Source of the DNA: Caballeronia glathei
Lineage (GTDB): Bacteria > Pseudomonadota > Gammaproteobacteria > Burkholderiales > Burkholderiaceae
DNA length: 64,000 bases
NCBI RefSeq assembly: GCF_000698595.1
Contig: NZ_JFHC01000009.1
Span: 84,926-148,925, forward strand
Reading direction: 5' to 3'
Part shown: piece by piece, positions 43,597-51,249 of the stretch
How the letters are laid out: each line of letters opens with the position of its first letter
Numbering within the stretch: the first letter of the stretch is position 1
The notes under the pieces: model-generated
Databases searched by the model: none
Told to the model about the DNA's origin: nothing
The model's input: only the letters and a program-made list of their open reading frames with translations
Made by a program: the position numbers and the translations under genes

Positions 43597-44922
43597 GTGG
43601 ATACGTTCACATCGACCGCCCCGCAGGCGGCCGCCTCGCACGACGACGCCACCCTGTACCGCAAGGTGTTCTGGCGTTTCGTGCCGCTTTTCGTGGCCTG
43701 CTTCGTGTTCTCGTACCTGGACCGCATCAACATCAGCTTCGCGAAGCTGCAGATGCAGAGCGAGCTGGGTTTCAGCGACGCCGTCTACGGCTTCGGCGCG
43801 AGCGTGTTCTTCGTCGGGTATTTCCTGTTCGAGGTGCCGAGCAACATCATCCTGCACCGCGTCGGCGCGAAACGCTGGATCGCGCGGATCATGATCACGT
43901 GGGGCATCGCGTCGGCGGCGATGATGTTCGTGCAGAGCGAAACGTGGTTCTACCTGCTGCGCTTTCTGATCGGCGCGCTCGAAGCCGGCTTCGTTCCCGG
44001 CGCGCTCTATTTCTTCACGAAATGGTTCCCGTCGTCGCGGCGCGGGCGCATCAATTCGTTCTTCATGGCGTCGATTGCGCTGTGCGGCATCATCGGCAGC
44101 CCGCTTTCGGGCGCGATCATGAAGTTCTGCGACGGCCTGAACGGCATGGCCGGCTGGCAGTGGCTGTTCCTGCTCGAAGGCATTCCGTCGGTCGTGCTCG
44201 GGCTCGTGGTGCTCGCGATCGTCGACGACCGGATCGAGGACGCAAAATGGCTCGACGCCGCCGAAAAGCGCGCGCTCGCCGAGCAGCTTTCGCGCGATCC
44301 GAAAGTCGGGGAAGTGCATTCGCTCAAGGCGGCGTTCAGGGAGCCGGTCACGCTCGTCATGGCCGTGATCTACCTGTTCCTCGCGATGGGCATCTACGGG
44401 CTCGTCTTCTGGATGCCGCAACTCGTGAAGACGGCCGGCACGACCGATACCTTCGCGATCGGCCTGATCTCGATGCTGCCCTACGCGGTGGCGGGCATCG
44501 GCATGATCCTGATCGGCCGGCACTCGGACCGCACCGGCGAGCGCCGCTGGCATCTGGGCGCGTGCGCGCTCGCGGGGGCGGTCGGCTATGTGCTGTGCGG
44601 GTTCTTTCCGGGCAACACGGTCATGCTCGTGCTCGGCCTCACGATCGCCGCGACGGGCATCATCACGTCGCTCGGCCTCTTCTGGATCCTGCCGACGCGC
44701 TTTCTCTCCGGCATCGCGGCGGCAAGCGGCATTGCGCTCATCAACTCGGTCGGGCAGTTCGGCGGGATCATCAGCCCGTACATGGTCGGCAAGGTCAAGA
44801 CCATGACGGGCAGCGCGACGCCCGGCCTGTACGCGATCGCGGTGGCGTGCCTCCTCGGCGCGGTGCTGATCCTGTGGGGCCTGCCGCGGCGGCTCTATTT
44901 CCGCGAGAACGCAGGCGACTGA
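43597..44922 (+). CDS. MFS transporter, anion:cation symporter (ACS) type
   Basis: A 441-residue carrier with 12 predicted membrane helices. FSYLDRINISFAKLQMQSELGFSD and the RxGAKRWIARIMITWG loop mark the ACS family of organic-anion transporters (phthalate, tartrate, sugar acids). A GTG start follows AAGGAG. As the last gene of the LysR-FAH-SDR module it probably imports the substrate of the two enzymes. It is clearly similar to the MFS gene at 62514. Confidence 0.9.
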   Translation: MDTFTSTAPQAAASHDDATLYRKVFWRFVPLFVACFVFSYLDRINISFAKLQMQSELGFSDAVYGFGASVFFVGYFLFEVPSNIILHRVGAKRWIARIMITWGIASAAMMFVQSETWFYLLRFLIGALEAGFVPGALYFFTKWFPSSRRGRINSFFMASIALCGIIGSPLSGAIMKFCDGLNGMAGWQWLFLLEGIPSVVLGLVVLAIVDDRIEDAKWLDAAEKRALAEQLSRDPKVGEVHSLKAAFREPVTLVMAVIYLFLAMGIYGLVFWMPQLVKTAGTTDTFAIGLISMLPYAVAGIGMILIGRHSDRTGERRWHLGACALAGAVGYVLCGFFPGNTVMLVLGLTIAATGIITSLGLFWILPTRFLSGIAAASGIALINSVGQFGGIISPYMVGKVKTMTGSATPGLYAIAVACLLGAVLILWGLPRRLYFRENAGD

Positions 44923-45012
44923 CGCTGTCTGGCGTTCGGCGCGTCACCTGAAGGTCCGTGACGCATCCGGCCAATGCGCGGGCGGCCCGGCAAGGCGCGC
45001 CCGCGCATCGGG

Positions 45013-45057
45013 GCCGCATCGGGTCATGCCGCAATGGGTCATGCCGCATCGGGTTAT
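45013..45057. repeat. Three tandem 15-bp repeats
   Basis: GCCGCATCGGGTCAT, GCCGCAATGGGTCAT and GCCGCATCGGGTTAT lie head to tail between the MFS gene and the convergent reductase gene. The unit differs by one or two bases. No function is evident. Confidence 0.85.
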
Positions 45058-45099
45058 GCCTGCACCAAATGGCCCGGCATGACGGCAAACGCGCCCGGA

Positions 45100-45128
45100 G
45101 ACACGCTGTTGCGATGCAACAGCGTGTC
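45100..45128 (-). terminator. 13-bp hairpin at the end of the reductase gene
   Basis: GACACGCTGTTGC and GCAACAGCGTGTC form a perfect stem around GAT; the first bases include the TGA stop of the leftward gene. No T-run follows, so it may act as an RNA-stabilising or weak bidirectional terminator hairpin. Confidence 0.65.
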
Positions 45129-45726
45129 AGCCGAACCTGACGAGATCCAGCGCCGGGAGCGTGCCGCCCGGGAATTGCGCGAGGCGCCCGCCGCCGTCGA
45201 TCGCGCCGAGATCGATGGCGAAGAATCCGAGCTTGCCGATCAGTTCCGCCACGTCCGCTTTCGCCGCGACGTCGTCGCCGGAATAGAACAGCACGCGGCG
45301 TCCGCCTTGCGCCTGCGGGTCGCCCGAGATCAGCCCGGGCCTCAGATGGTTGAACGCCTTGACGACACGCGCGCCCGGCGCCATGTCGGCGACCACCGCA
45401 CTCGACGCGCGCCCGCCGAGGTCGATCGCCTCGAACGCAGGCGCTTCGAGCGGATTGTTCGCGTCGATCAGGATGCGCCCGTTCCACGCTTTCAACCCGC
45501 CGAGCGCGGCCGGCAGCTTCGACCAGTTGACCGCCACCAGCACCATGTCCGCCGATGCGGCTTCGTCCACGGATGCCGCCCTGATGTGCGGGCCGAGTTC
45601 GGCGACGAGCGGCGCAAGCGACTGAGGCCCGCGGCTGTTGGCGATCGTCGCTTCGATGCCCCTGTTCGCCAGCGCGCGGGCGAATGCCGAGCCGATCGCG
45701 CCCGCGCCGATGATTCCGATTGTCAT
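45127..45726 (-). CDS. NADPH-dependent F420-reductase-like protein
   Basis: A 199-residue Rossmann protein of the NADP oxidoreductase/F420-dependent reductase-like family. MTIGIIGAGAIGSAFARAL binds the dinucleotide and NSRGPQSL favours NADPH; later VVKAFNHLRPGL and GRRVLFYSGDD are family blocks. Burkholderiaceae lack F420, so the acceptor must differ. The ATG at 45726 follows AAGGA. It is the second gene of a leftward pair with the SDR (28-base gap). Confidence 0.85.
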   Translation of the reverse strand: MTIGIIGAGAIGSAFARALANRGIEATIANSRGPQSLAPLVAELGPHIRAASVDEAASADMVLVAVNWSKLPAALGGLKAWNGRILIDANNPLEAPAFEAIDLGGRASSAVVADMAPGARVVKAFNHLRPGLISGDPQAQGGRRVLFYSGDDVAAKADVAELIGKLGFFAIDLGAIDGGGRLAQFPGGTLPALDLVRFG

Positions 45727-45754
45727 GACCGTGTTCCTTCGCATGGGTGGGGGT

Positions 45755-46513
45755 TCAGGCCGAATAGCCGCCGTCGACGGCGATGTTCGCCCCGGTCACG
45801 AAGCTCGCGCCCGGGCTTGCCAGATAAGCGACGGTGTCGGCGATCTCGTCGGCGTGCGCGTAGCGCTGCAACGCGATGTAGCCGCGCGCCTCGCGGGCGA
45901 ATTCGCTCGACGCGGGGTTCATGTCGGTGTCGGTCGGGCCGGGCATGACGTTGTTGATCGTGATGCCGCGCGGGCCCAGGTCGCGGGCGAGCGCCTGCGT
46001 GAGCCCCGCGACGGCCGCCTTCGTCATCACGTACAGGCCGCCGCCGGCAAACGGCACGTACTCGCTGTTGATGCTGCCGATGTTGATCACGCGGCCGCCG
46101 TCGCCCATGTGGCGCGTGGCTTCCTGCGTCGCGACGAAAAGGCCCTTCACATTGACGTCGACGATGCGCTCGAAGTCGTCGAGCGTGAATTCGCCGAGCG
46201 GCTTGACGATCGCGACGCCCGCATTGTTCACGAGAATGTCGAGGCGGCCGAAGGTCTCGCGCGTCTCGGCCACCGCCGCGCGCACGGCGGCCGGGTTGCC
46301 GGCGTCCGCCGCGATCGCGATTGCGCGGCCGCCGTCCGCTTCGATGCCGCGCACGATTTCGCCGGCCTGCCCGGGCGATGCGCTGAACGTCAGCGCGACC
46401 ACGGCGCCGTCTTTCGCGAGACGCCGCGCGATGGCCGCGCCGATGCTGCGCGAGCCGCCCGTGACGAGGGCGACCTTGCCCGCGAGCGGGCGATGGGGAG
46501 TGAGAATCGACAT
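45755..46513 (-). CDS. SDR-family oxidoreductase
   Basis: A 252-residue classical short-chain dehydrogenase: TGGSRSIG cofactor loop, NNAG, the catalytic Ser in NIGSIN and an active-site YVMTK (Y-x3-K). The C-terminus GANIAVDGGYSA is typical. Substrate unknown. It is the first gene of a two-gene unit and divergent from a LysR gene that probably controls it. Confidence 0.88.
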   Translation of the reverse strand: MSILTPHRPLAGKVALVTGGSRSIGAAIARRLAKDGAVVALTFSASPGQAGEIVRGIEADGGRAIAIAADAGNPAAVRAAVAETRETFGRLDILVNNAGVAIVKPLGEFTLDDFERIVDVNVKGLFVATQEATRHMGDGGRVINIGSINSEYVPFAGGGLYVMTKAAVAGLTQALARDLGPRGITINNVMPGPTDTDMNPASSEFAREARGYIALQRYAHADEIADTVAYLASPGASFVTGANIAVDGGYSA

Positions 46514-46594
46514 GGTGCTGCTCCGGTTCGTTGGTGTGCCCGAACTATGGCCCGTCGATTACCCGTCGGGTAGACTGTAATCCGGTGAATAAGA

Positions 46595-46611
46595 TTCAAC
46601 CAAAGGTTGAA
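46595..46611. promoter_or_regulatory. Perfect palindrome TTCAACC-AAA-GGTTGAA before the LysR start
   Basis: A 17-base perfect dyad ends 8 bases before the ATG of the LysR gene and lies in the divergent gap with the SDR gene. It may be the operator of this LysR protein, placed so that binding would block its own ribosome site region. Confidence 0.6.
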
Positions 46612-46619
46612 GAAAAAAC

Positions 46620-47549
46620 ATGGAAACGCTGAGCGGACTCGAATCGTTTGTGAGGAGCGCGGAGGCGGGGAGCTTCTCGGAAGCGGCGCGGCGTCTCGGC
46701 CTGACGCCCGCGGCCGTGAGCAAGAACGTGGCCGCGCTCGAATCGAGCCTCGGCGTGCGGCTTTTTCAGCGCAGCACGCGCCGCCTCACGCTGACCGAGT
46801 CCGGCGAGCGCTTCCTCCATACGGTGAGCGGCGGGCTGGAGACGATCCGCGCCGCCATCGCCGGCATGGCGACCCGCGACGGCGAGCCCGCCGGCGTGCT
46901 GAGGATCAGCATGCAGCTTGCGTTCGGCCTGGAGTACGTCCTTCCGCTGATGCCCGCCTTCCTCGCGCGCTATCCCGCGGTCACGCCCGAATGGCAGTTC
47001 GAGAACCGGCAGGTGGACCTGATCGCGGAGGGCATCGACGTGGCGATCGGCGGTGGCATCGATCTCGCGCCCGGCGTGGTGGCGCGCGAACTCGCGCCGG
47101 CGCATCTCGTCGCGGTGGCGTCGCCCGCGTATCTGGAGGGGCGCACGCTGCCGTCGTCTCCCGGCGAACTGGCCGCCTTCGACGGCATCGTGATGCGCTC
47201 GGTCCCAAGCGGGCGCGTGCGGACCCGCCCGATGCGCAACGCGGCCGGCGCCGAGGCCCACGTGGAACTCAGGGCGCGGATGATCGTCAACGATCCGGAG
47301 GCGGTTTGCCGGTGCGCGCTGCTGGGCATGGGCGTCGCGCTCGTGGCGATGCCGCACGCGGCGGCGCATCTGCGTGAGGGCGCGCTCACGCGCCTCGTGC
47401 CCGGCTGGTACGCGGACGCGGGGCCGATCTCGCTCTATTTCGCGAGCCAGAAGCTGCTGCCGGCGAAGACGCGCGTGTTCATCGACTATCTGATCGCGCA
47501 GTTCCGCGAGCGCGGGATCGCGCGGCGGCTTTCCGCCGCAGACGCGTGA
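46620..47549 (+). CDS. LysR-family transcriptional regulator
   Basis: A 309-residue LysR protein of the CrgA/DntR-like subgroup: METLSGLESFVRSAEAGSFSEAARRLGLTPAAVSKNVAALE forms the helix-turn-helix, and the effector domain runs from about 90 (VLRISMQLAFGLEYVLP). Divergent from the SDR/reductase pair at 45127-46513. No standard Shine-Dalgarno sequence is seen, only an A-rich leader after the palindrome. Confidence 0.88.
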   Translation: METLSGLESFVRSAEAGSFSEAARRLGLTPAAVSKNVAALESSLGVRLFQRSTRRLTLTESGERFLHTVSGGLETIRAAIAGMATRDGEPAGVLRISMQLAFGLEYVLPLMPAFLARYPAVTPEWQFENRQVDLIAEGIDVAIGGGIDLAPGVVARELAPAHLVAVASPAYLEGRTLPSSPGELAAFDGIVMRSVPSGRVRTRPMRNAAGAEAHVELRARMIVNDPEAVCRCALLGMGVALVAMPHAAAHLREGALTRLVPGWYADAGPISLYFASQKLLPAKTRVFIDYLIAQFRERGIARRLSAADA

Positions 47550-47741
47550 CAGAGGCATGACGGCACGGCTGTCGTCCGGGCGGACGGCCGCTGGCTCGAT
47601 CACATGCGCGCACACAACCCGCAGTGCGCGCGTGCTTTTCGTTATGATGCCCCGGGGTGCCGCGCGCTTCGAGCGGCGTCCGCCGATCCGCCTCGCGTCC
47701 GACCGCCACATCCATAACAACCACCACGCCCCGGAGCGCCG

Positions 47742-48833
47742 ATGAAATTCAAGATGGACTGGACCGTATTCATGCCGATCGTCGCCGTCGTGGTGTTCGG
47801 CATCACGATCGCCATGCCGAACAACGTGTTGCTCACGCTGTCGGCGATCTCGCTCGCCGGCGCCGTGTTCGCCGCCGTGCATCACGCTGAGGTGGTCGCG
47901 CATCGCGTCGGGGAGCCGTTCGGCACGCTCGTGCTCGCGGTCGCGGTGACGGTGATCGAAGTGGCGCTGATCGTCTCGGTGATGCTCTCCGGCGGTCCGG
48001 AAAAGGCGGCGCTGCCGCGCGACACCGTGTTCGCCGCGATCATGATCGTGTGCAACGGCATTGTCGGGATCTGCCTTCTGACGGGCGGCTGGCGCCATCA
48101 CGTGCAGGACTTCCAGTTGCAGGGCGCGGCCGCCTCGCTCGCGATTCTCTGCGCGCTCTCGGTGCTCACGCTCGTGCTGCCGAATTTCACGAGCACGGTC
48201 GCCGGGCCCGTGCTCTCGACGTCGCAACTGGTGTTCGTCGGCGTGATCTCGCTCGTGCTGTACGTGGTGTTCGTGTTTGTCCAGACGATCCGGCACCGCG
48301 ACTATTTCCTGCCGTTCGTGCCCGCGCGCGACCCCGACGCCATCGCGAACGAGGAAGTGCACGCGCCGCCGCCGACCGCCGCGCACGCCTGGACCGCGCT
48401 CGGCCTGCTGCTGCTGTCGCTCGTGGCCGTGGTCGGCCTGGCGAAGCTCCTGTCGCCGGCGGTCGAGGCGGGCGTCGCGCGCGCCGGGGCGCCGGAGGCG
48501 GTGGTCGGCGTGGTGATCGCGGCGCTCGTGCTGCTGCCCGAGGGCCTCGCCGCGTTGCGCGCGGCGCGCCTGAACCGCCTGCAGACGAGCCTGAACCTCG
48601 CGCTCGGCTCGGCGCTCGCGAGCATCGGCCTCACGATTCCGACGGTCGCGGTCGTCTCGCTCGTCATCGGCCAGCCGATCTCGCTCGGCCTCGACATGAA
48701 GGAAACCGTGATGCTCTCGCTGACGCTCATCGTGAGCGTCATCACGCTCGGCACCGGGCGCTCGACGGTGCTGCAGGGCGTCGTGCATCTCGTGATCTTC
48801 GCCACGTTCCTGTTCCTTTCCGTGGTGCCTTGA
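47742..48833 (+). CDS. chaA: Calcium:proton antiporter (ChaA family)
   Basis: A 363-residue CaCA-superfamily exchanger with about eleven membrane helices in two halves. The alpha-repeat acidic motifs are in GTLVLAVAVTVIEVALIVS (first) and VLLPEGLAALRAARLNRLQTSLNLALGSALASIGLTIP (second). It would export Ca2+ or Na+/K+ in exchange for protons at the inner membrane. GGAG lies 5 bases before the ATG. A terminator follows directly. Confidence 0.9.
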   Translation: MKFKMDWTVFMPIVAVVVFGITIAMPNNVLLTLSAISLAGAVFAAVHHAEVVAHRVGEPFGTLVLAVAVTVIEVALIVSVMLSGGPEKAALPRDTVFAAIMIVCNGIVGICLLTGGWRHHVQDFQLQGAAASLAILCALSVLTLVLPNFTSTVAGPVLSTSQLVFVGVISLVLYVVFVFVQTIRHRDYFLPFVPARDPDAIANEEVHAPPPTAAHAWTALGLLLLSLVAVVGLAKLLSPAVEAGVARAGAPEAVVGVVIAALVLLPEGLAALRAARLNRLQTSLNLALGSALASIGLTIPTVAVVSLVIGQPISLGLDMKETVMLSLTLIVSVITLGTGRSTVLQGVVHLVIFATFLFLSVVP

Positions 48834-48836
48834 AAG

Positions 48837-48890
48837 GCCGGGATGGCGGCGCGGCGGCAGTCACTTTGCGCTGCCATGCCCGGCTTTTTT
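48837..48890 (+). terminator. Rho-independent terminator after chaA
   Basis: GCCGGGATGGC (48837-48847) pairs with GCCATGCCCGGC (48873-48884, one bulged G); six T residues follow. The long loop makes it weaker than others in the window. Confidence 0.7.
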
Positions 48891-49200
48891 GCGAGGCGGC
48901 GCGCTCGCGGGCACTCGCCGCACGTCTCGAAGGAATGCGGCTCGCGTGCCGACGCCGATCTCGTGATCGATCTGCATTGCGACCGGGAAGCCGTCGCGCA
49001 CCTGTACACGACGCCCGGCGCGGCCGCGCCCGTGACCTTCGAACTGCGCGACGTTTCGCACGAACTGGCCGCGCGACACCCGGGCGATCGTCGCCAATGC
49101 GAAGGCGCTGCGCGCGGGCGACCTGCTCGTGCCCCGAGCCGCTTCGGCGCAGGCACGACGCCGTCCGCCGCGCATCGCTGCTTGTCGTGGCCAGTCACCG
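48891..49200 (+). pseudogene. Remnant of an aspartoacylase/M14-like metallohydrolase
   Basis: One frame reads ADADLVIDLHCDREAVAHLY, which closely resembles the zinc-binding His block of succinylglutamate desuccinylase/aspartoacylase-like proteins, but no start, upstream HxxE block or downstream domain is in frame. Shortly after, a second frame reads AIVANAKALRAGDLLV before breaking up. I interpret it as a decayed gene; the second block may belong to a different gene. The remainder up to the IclR gene holds its promoter. Confidence 0.45.
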
Positions 49201-49262
49201 CCCGTCATAAAGAAAAAGTGCCCGTTCCACTCGAATCCAGTTGAGTTCCGCGCTGGAATCGT

Positions 49263-49277
49263 GTTCTCATCGAGAAC
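49263..49277. promoter_or_regulatory. GTTCTC-ATC-GAGAAC palindrome upstream of the IclR gene
   Basis: A perfect 6+3+6 dyad 23 bases before the IclR ATG, of the size bound by IclR-type dimers. Autoregulation is the simplest reading. Confidence 0.5.
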
Positions 49278-49299
49278 CGGTAATCAAAAGGGACGAGTG

Positions 49300-50169
49300 A
49301 TGGCAGGAAATCTGGAGCGGGCGCTATCGATCATCGAGTTGCTGGCCAAGAACGGCGGGCGCATGCAGCTCGCCGCCATCGCCGATACGCTCGACATCCC
49401 GCGCAGCGGAACGCACCGGCTGCTCGCGATGCTGATCGACGAGGGCTATGTCCGCCAGGACGAAGACCACGGCGAGTACATGCTCGCGCTCAAGCTCGTG
49501 TCGCTCGCGCTCATCTACCTCTCGACGGGCGGCGTGCTCGACGTGTCGCAGCCGGTGCTCGACCGGCTCGCGGCGGCGTCGGGGGAACTGGCGCGGCTCG
49601 GGGTCGTGGAGGGCGATCACATCACGTTCGTCGGCAAGGCGCAGGGCGCGAAGTCGGGGCTGCGCTATGACCCCGACATGGGCAGCCAGCCGCCGCTGCA
49701 CTGCACGGCGAGCGGTCAGGCGTGGCTCTCCTCGCTTTCCGACGAGGAGGCGCTCGAACTCGTCTCGCGGCAGGGCGGCCTCGGCAAGCCGGGGCAGGGC
49801 GGACCGAAGGCGCCGAAGACGATCCAGCAGTTCCTGCAGGACCTGCACGACGCGCGCAAGCGCGGCTACGGCATCGCGAGCGAAACCTACGAGGCGGGCA
49901 TGACGTCGATGGCGGCGCCCATTCACCATCCGGTCACCGGGGTCGTGGTCGGGGTCGTGAGTCTCGCCGGGCCGACCAGCCGGCTGCCCGAAGCCCGCCT
50001 GACGGAACTGGCGCCCGCGCTCCTCGAAGCGGCCTCCGACATGGGCGCCGCGACGCTGAGTTCGCCGTACTTCAAGCGCGGCCTGCCGCAGCCGCAGACG
50101 GCGACGACGCCCGCGCCGCAAGCGGAAAAGGCGGAAGCGCCACGCAAACCGCGCAAGCGCGCGAGTTGA
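49300..50169 (+). CDS. IclR-family transcriptional regulator
   Basis: A 289-residue IclR protein. The winged helix is residues 1-65 (LERALSIIELLAKNGGRMQLAAIADTLDIPRSGTHRLLAML); the effector domain includes PPLHCTASGQAWLSSLSDEEALELV and ETYEAGMTSMAAPIHHP. A Pro/Ala/Lys-rich tail of about 30 residues ends the protein. Both flanks are gene remnants, so it may have lost its original targets. Confidence 0.88.
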   Translation: MAGNLERALSIIELLAKNGGRMQLAAIADTLDIPRSGTHRLLAMLIDEGYVRQDEDHGEYMLALKLVSLALIYLSTGGVLDVSQPVLDRLAAASGELARLGVVEGDHITFVGKAQGAKSGLRYDPDMGSQPPLHCTASGQAWLSSLSDEEALELVSRQGGLGKPGQGGPKAPKTIQQFLQDLHDARKRGYGIASETYEAGMTSMAAPIHHPVTGVVVGVVSLAGPTSRLPEARLTELAPALLEAASDMGAATLSSPYFKRGLPQPQTATTPAPQAEKAEAPRKPRKRAS

Positions 50170-50395
50170 TTCCAGACGGCGGAACAGCGCGCGATCGTCG
50201 ATGCGATGCGGCGCTTTCCCGGCGGCGACTTCATCATGGGCTCGATCGCGGCAAACCGCATCCTGCCGGACGGCCCCGGCCGGGAACCGCACATCGACCA
50301 TCCGTATTGGGATTTCCACATGCCCGGCACGATCCCGGCCGGCATCAATCGAGCTTTCCGCTCAACGCGCAGGGACGCAGGGACGCGACCGGACA
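50170..50395 (+). pseudogene. Remnant of a phytanoyl-CoA dioxygenase (PhyH) family gene
   Basis: Directly after the IclR stop, and in the same frame, the translation reads EQRAIVDAMRRFPGGDFIMG, then SIAANRILPDGPGREPHIDH, then PYWDFHMPGTIPAGIN. HID is the iron-binding HxD of Fe(II)/2-oxoglutarate oxygenases, and PHIDHPYWD is typical of PhyH proteins. The expected next block FPLNAQ appears in another frame (near 50357), so a frameshift is present, and both ends are missing. Confidence 0.65.
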
Positions 50396-50420
50396 CTGAC
50401 TACCGACGAGACGCGCGGCC

Positions 50421-51050
50421 TCATTGCCCGACGGGCGGCACGTCGCCGCCCGTCGCCATCCACAGCACTTCTGCGTCTTCCTCGCTCGTCGACACGGCGG
50501 CGTGGCCCGTGCGGCTGTCGAAATAGAGGCTGTCGCCGGCGTTCAGGTGGGTGGGCGCATAAAGCTCCGAATACAGGCACACGCTGCCGCTCAGCACGTA
50601 CAGGAATTCTTCGCCCTCGTGGCGGCCCCAGTCGTCGAAGGCGTCGAGCGTGTGCGCGGAAATGCGGATGCGAAACGGCAGCATCGCCTTGTGCGCGAGG
50701 TCGGTGGCGAGCAGTTCCATCTGATACCCTCGGTACGCGTGGCGCTGGCCCTCGTCGCGCCGCGTGAGCGCGCGGCGCCCGCTCGCGCTCGGCTTCGCCG
50801 ACGAGCCGAACAGTTCACCCAGATCGATGCTGAGTCCGCGAACGATCTTCTGGAGCACGTCGAAGGTGGGCGACATCAGGCCGTTCTCGATCTTCGAGAG
50901 CGCGGAGCGCGACACGCCGCACAGGCGGCTCGCGGTTTCCAGCGTCAGGTCGTTCGCGACGCGCGCGGCCTTGATCCGGCGCCCGAGCGCGGCCGTCGAC
51001 GGCTCGGCGGAGGGGATGATGGGGTGGCTGGCCATGTCGTCTGAAGGCAT
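50421..51050 (-). CDS. XRE-family regulator with a C-terminal cupin domain
   Basis: A 209-residue repressor-type protein. Residues about 20-75 are the helix-turn-helix (LGRRIKAARVANDLTLETASRLCGVSRSALSKIENGLMSP); residues about 130-200 are a cupin (GRHEGEEFLYVLSGSVCLYSELYAPTHLNAGDSLYFDS) that may sense a small metabolite, as in PuuR-like proteins. I chose the ATG at 51050; 51035 is also possible and neither has a clear ribosome site. It is divergent from the amaB-like gene. Confidence 0.88.
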   Translation of the reverse strand: MPSDDMASHPIIPSAEPSTAALGRRIKAARVANDLTLETASRLCGVSRSALSKIENGLMSPTFDVLQKIVRGLSIDLGELFGSSAKPSASGRRALTRRDEGQRHAYRGYQMELLATDLAHKAMLPFRIRISAHTLDAFDDWGRHEGEEFLYVLSGSVCLYSELYAPTHLNAGDSLYFDSRTGHAAVSTSEEDAEVLWMATGGDVPPVGQ

Positions 51051-51068
51051 GCGGGCAGTGGCGTAATG

Positions 51069-51236
51069 TTTCCGATAATACCATCGCGCATGCGGCGAAC
51101 GCGTCCTGACAGGACCGGTTCGTTTCAGGAGAAACCCTTGTCTGTCAAAGAGAATGAAGCTCGGAAACAATCCCGATTGCCGCAGAAAATCCCCGCGTGT
51201 ATAGTTTCCGAACCTACTCAAGTTTCGTATCGGAAA
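51069..51236. promoter_or_regulatory. Four TTTCCGA half-sites in the divergent XRE-amaB promoter
   Basis: TTTCCGA at 51069-51075 and 51205-51211, and its complement TCGGAAA at 51161-51167 and 51230-51236. The last two flank the amaB promoter as an inverted pair with an 18-base centre; the first pair spans the start region of the regulator gene. This is a strong candidate operator set for the XRE-cupin protein. Confidence 0.65.
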
Positions 51237-51249
51237 TAAAGGAGCCATT

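Noticed and set aside
45013..45057. Tandem repeats considered as a CRISPR array
   Set aside because: Units are head to tail without spacers and only three copies exist; no cas genes are present.
46596..48788. 730-codon leftward frame opposite LysR and chaA
   Set aside because: His/Arg-rich shadow of a membrane protein and a regulator; typical of high-GC antisense frames.
50206..50526. 106-codon rightward frame as an intact dioxygenase gene
   Set aside because: Only the central HxD block is recognisable, followed by a frameshift and sequence antisense to the XRE regulator; treated as a remnant.
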